The translations under genes were made by a program, and so were the position numbers. This document shows positions 62,582-64,000 of a DNA stretch of 64,000 nucleotides, one piece after another. The stretch spans positions 1 through 64,000 of the forward strand of contig NZ_AZDJ01000003.1 in NCBI RefSeq assembly GCF_001434705.1. The letters run 5' to 3'. The stretch is from Lacticaseibacillus nasuensis JCM 17158. Its GTDB lineage: Bacteria; Bacillota; Bacilli; Lactobacillales; Lactobacillaceae. Position 1 is the stretch's first letter. Every line of letters begins with the position of its first letter. A model generated the notes under the pieces. That model had not been told where the DNA came from, searched no databases, and worked only from the letters and a program-made list of their open reading frames with translations.

Positions 62582-63520
62582 TTAGTCCAATTCGAACAAC
62601 GGATGAATTGATTTATTCGCCGCAATCAGCTTAATCGCCTGACCAATCATCGGGCCAACCGACACCACATGCATATTCGGCAGCTGTTTCGCTTCCGGCA
62701 ACGCGATCGTATCGGTCACGACGATGTTGCGCAACGGCAAGTCGCGAAGCCGTTCGGTGGCCCCTTGTGAGAAGACGGCGTGCGTCGCCGCGGCACAAAT
62801 ATCCCGGGCACCGGCTTCTTTGAGCGCCGCCACGGATTCCACGATCCGCAGCCCGGTATCAATCATGTCGTCGATGATGATGCAGTGCTTACCGGCCACA
62901 TCCCCGATGACTCCAGCGGCGGTGTCTTCCTTGCGCTTGTCGATGATGGCAATCGGTGCGTTCAGGTATTCCGCCAAGGCGCGGGCGTGTTTGGTGCCGG
63001 AGTGATCCGGGGCCACCACCACAACATCCTTAAGGTCGTCGGCAAACGATGACCGGAAATAGCGGCCGAATAACACCATAGCCTTGAGGTGATCTACGGG
63101 AACGTCGAAGAAACCCTGGAGTTGATCGGCGTGCAAGTCAACGGCAACGAAGCGGTCGATGCCGTCCATTTCTAGCAGGTTTGCTACCAGCTTCGCCGTG
63201 ATGGGCTCGCGGGCGCGAGCCTTGCGATCGGCGCGGGCATAACCGTAGTATGGCACCACGACGTTAATGAGATGAGCGCTAGCCCGACGCAGCGCGTCGA
63301 CCATAATTAAGAGTTCCATCAAGTTCTCGTTAACCGGATCCGAGACGGGTTGAATGACGTACACATCCGCACCGCGCACGCTCACATCAAGGTCGATTTG
63401 GATTTCCCCATCGGCAAAATGCTTCACGGACGCCGGCGACAACGGCACGCCGACCTCATCGGCAATGCGATGCGCCAGGCGGTGATTCCCATTCAAGGTA
63501 AAAAGCTTCAGATTCGCCAT
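62582..63520 (-). CDS. prs: ribose-phosphate pyrophosphokinase
   Basis: A 312-residue enzyme making PRPP from ribose-5-phosphate and ATP for purine, pyrimidine and histidine synthesis. Motifs are KHFADGEIQIDLDVSVRG, YYGYARADRKARAREPITAKLVANLL, VAVDLHADQLQGFFDVPVDHL, DHSGTKHARALAEYL and the PRPP loop IIIDDMIDTGLRI. Some residues differ from the most conserved form (DHSGTKHA rather than DHGGVTRA), so it may be one of two prs copies. The start is ATG behind AAAGGAG. Confidence 0.95.
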   Translation of the reverse strand: MANLKLFTLNGNHRLAHRIADEVGVPLSPASVKHFADGEIQIDLDVSVRGADVYVIQPVSDPVNENLMELLIMVDALRRASAHLINVVVPYYGYARADRKARAREPITAKLVANLLEMDGIDRFVAVDLHADQLQGFFDVPVDHLKAMVLFGRYFRSSFADDLKDVVVVAPDHSGTKHARALAEYLNAPIAIIDKRKEDTAAGVIGDVAGKHCIIIDDMIDTGLRIVESVAALKEAGARDICAAATHAVFSQGATERLRDLPLRNIVVTDTIALPEAKQLPNMHVVSVGPMIGQAIKLIAANKSIHPLFELD

Positions 63521-63661
63521 GTTTTCTCCTTTAGTTGGCTACGAGCTTGTCACAACAAGCGGTTTACCCTTTTAGTATACGCAATTTTACTTAAGCCTGA
63601 AAGCTTGAGCGCGAACTTCCGGCGAGTCTTTGGTAGAATGAGGGCAGCTAGGAGGTCGCTT

Positions 63662-64000
63662 ATGTTTCCCACTCGCGTTTTATCACTACCCAATGCGCTG
63701 AATCTGCGCGAGCTCGGCGGCTACCCCGCTGGCGAGCGTTTTATCGCCTGGCACAAGCTGTTACGCAGCGGGACGCTGGGCCACCTCGACCGGTCTGCAG
63801 GCGTCGAATTGGCCGGCTACGGTGTCAGTACCGTGGTTGATTTACGCACTCGCGGCGAGCAAACTACCCGGCCGGACCAGCTGCCGCGCACGGTGCGCTA
63901 CCGGCCCATGTCGGTCTACCCCTTCGCCGATCATTACGGCCGATTCACCAAGGCGGCGCGGCGCTTGCGCCGCGCCACCCGCACGGGCAATACGATGACC
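63662..64000 (+). CDS. tyrosine-protein phosphatase, partial (3' end outside window)
   Basis: The first 113 codons of a gene running off the right edge without a stop. The product begins MFPTRVLSLPNALNLRELGGYPA and continues KLLRSGTLGHLDRS and STVVDLRTRGEQTTRPD, the pattern of the Y_phosphatase3 family of bacterial tyrosine/lipid phosphatases. The catalytic HCxxGKDRT loop would lie beyond the edge. The start is ATG behind AGGAGG (63650-63655). It is divergent from prs. Confidence 0.85.
   Translation, partial: MFPTRVLSLPNALNLRELGGYPAGERFIAWHKLLRSGTLGHLDRSAGVELAGYGVSTVVDLRTRGEQTTRPDQLPRTVRYRPMSVYPFADHYGRFTKAARRLRRATRTGNTMT

Overview
The window reads as a chromosomal segment of a high-GC lactic acid bacterium, most likely Lacticaseibacillus or a close relative. 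The grounds are a D-2-hydroxyisocaproate dehydrogenase that follows the L. casei enzyme closely, DUF2316, DUF915 and DUF871 proteins, a complete maltose phosphorylase pathway, AGGAGG-type ribosome binding sites, a T-box leader and cre-type operators. It is probably near the replication origin: a perfect parS palindrome lies at 47963-47978, and gdpP, rplI, dnaB and purA run together on the minus strand. Genus assignment is inference from remembered protein sequences; no search was run.

Layout. 1-200: promoter and leader of an rRNA operon leaving the window to the left. 0.3-13.3 kb: mixed housekeeping and accessory genes (methyltransferase, ABC-F ATPase, signal peptidase I, ABC exporter, small HTH/membrane pair with two operators, DUF2316/MarR divergent pair, purine permease behind a PurBox, D-hydroxyacid dehydrogenase, Ogt, D-Ala-D-X ligase). 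13.3-14.2 kb: no credible protein gene, but a promoter, about 580 nt rich in stable stems and GNRA loops, and a terminator-like end. This is the strongest candidate for something undescribed or poorly described. 14.2-17.2 kb: MarR regulator with a histidine-rich tail, T-box-controlled MetQ, QueH, GNAT. 17.3-25.9 kb (minus): purA, a four-repeat protein of unknown function, dnaB, pulA, rplI, gdpP.

26-40 kb: TerC protein, MalR, and an eight-gene minus-strand maltodextrin cluster (alpha-glucosidase, neopullulanase, maltose phosphorylase, beta-phosphoglucomutase, second alpha-glucosidase, malE, malF, malG). Imported maltodextrins would be trimmed by the GH13 enzymes to maltose and glucose, maltose split by phosphorolysis, and beta-glucose-1-phosphate converted to glucose-6-phosphate. 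No MalK-type ATPase is encoded here. Two identical cre sites, a large hairpin between malE and malF and a repeat-rich spacer suggest the control points.

40-64 kb: proline iminopeptidase, Tet-like GTPase, flavin oxidoreductase pair, degenerate PTS EIIC with a DUF915 hydrolase, EF-P, parS, YdbS/YdbT pair with an AAA ATPase, MupG and a PTS IIA, glutamine-type ABC transporter, resolvase-like HTH protein, YbjQ, ABC-2 exporter, second signal peptidase I, secreted GH3 enzyme, a small gene bracketed by TGGTGATAT boxes beside tRNA-Lys, prs, and the start of a tyrosine phosphatase cut by the window edge. I saw no insertion sequence, CRISPR array or intact prophage.
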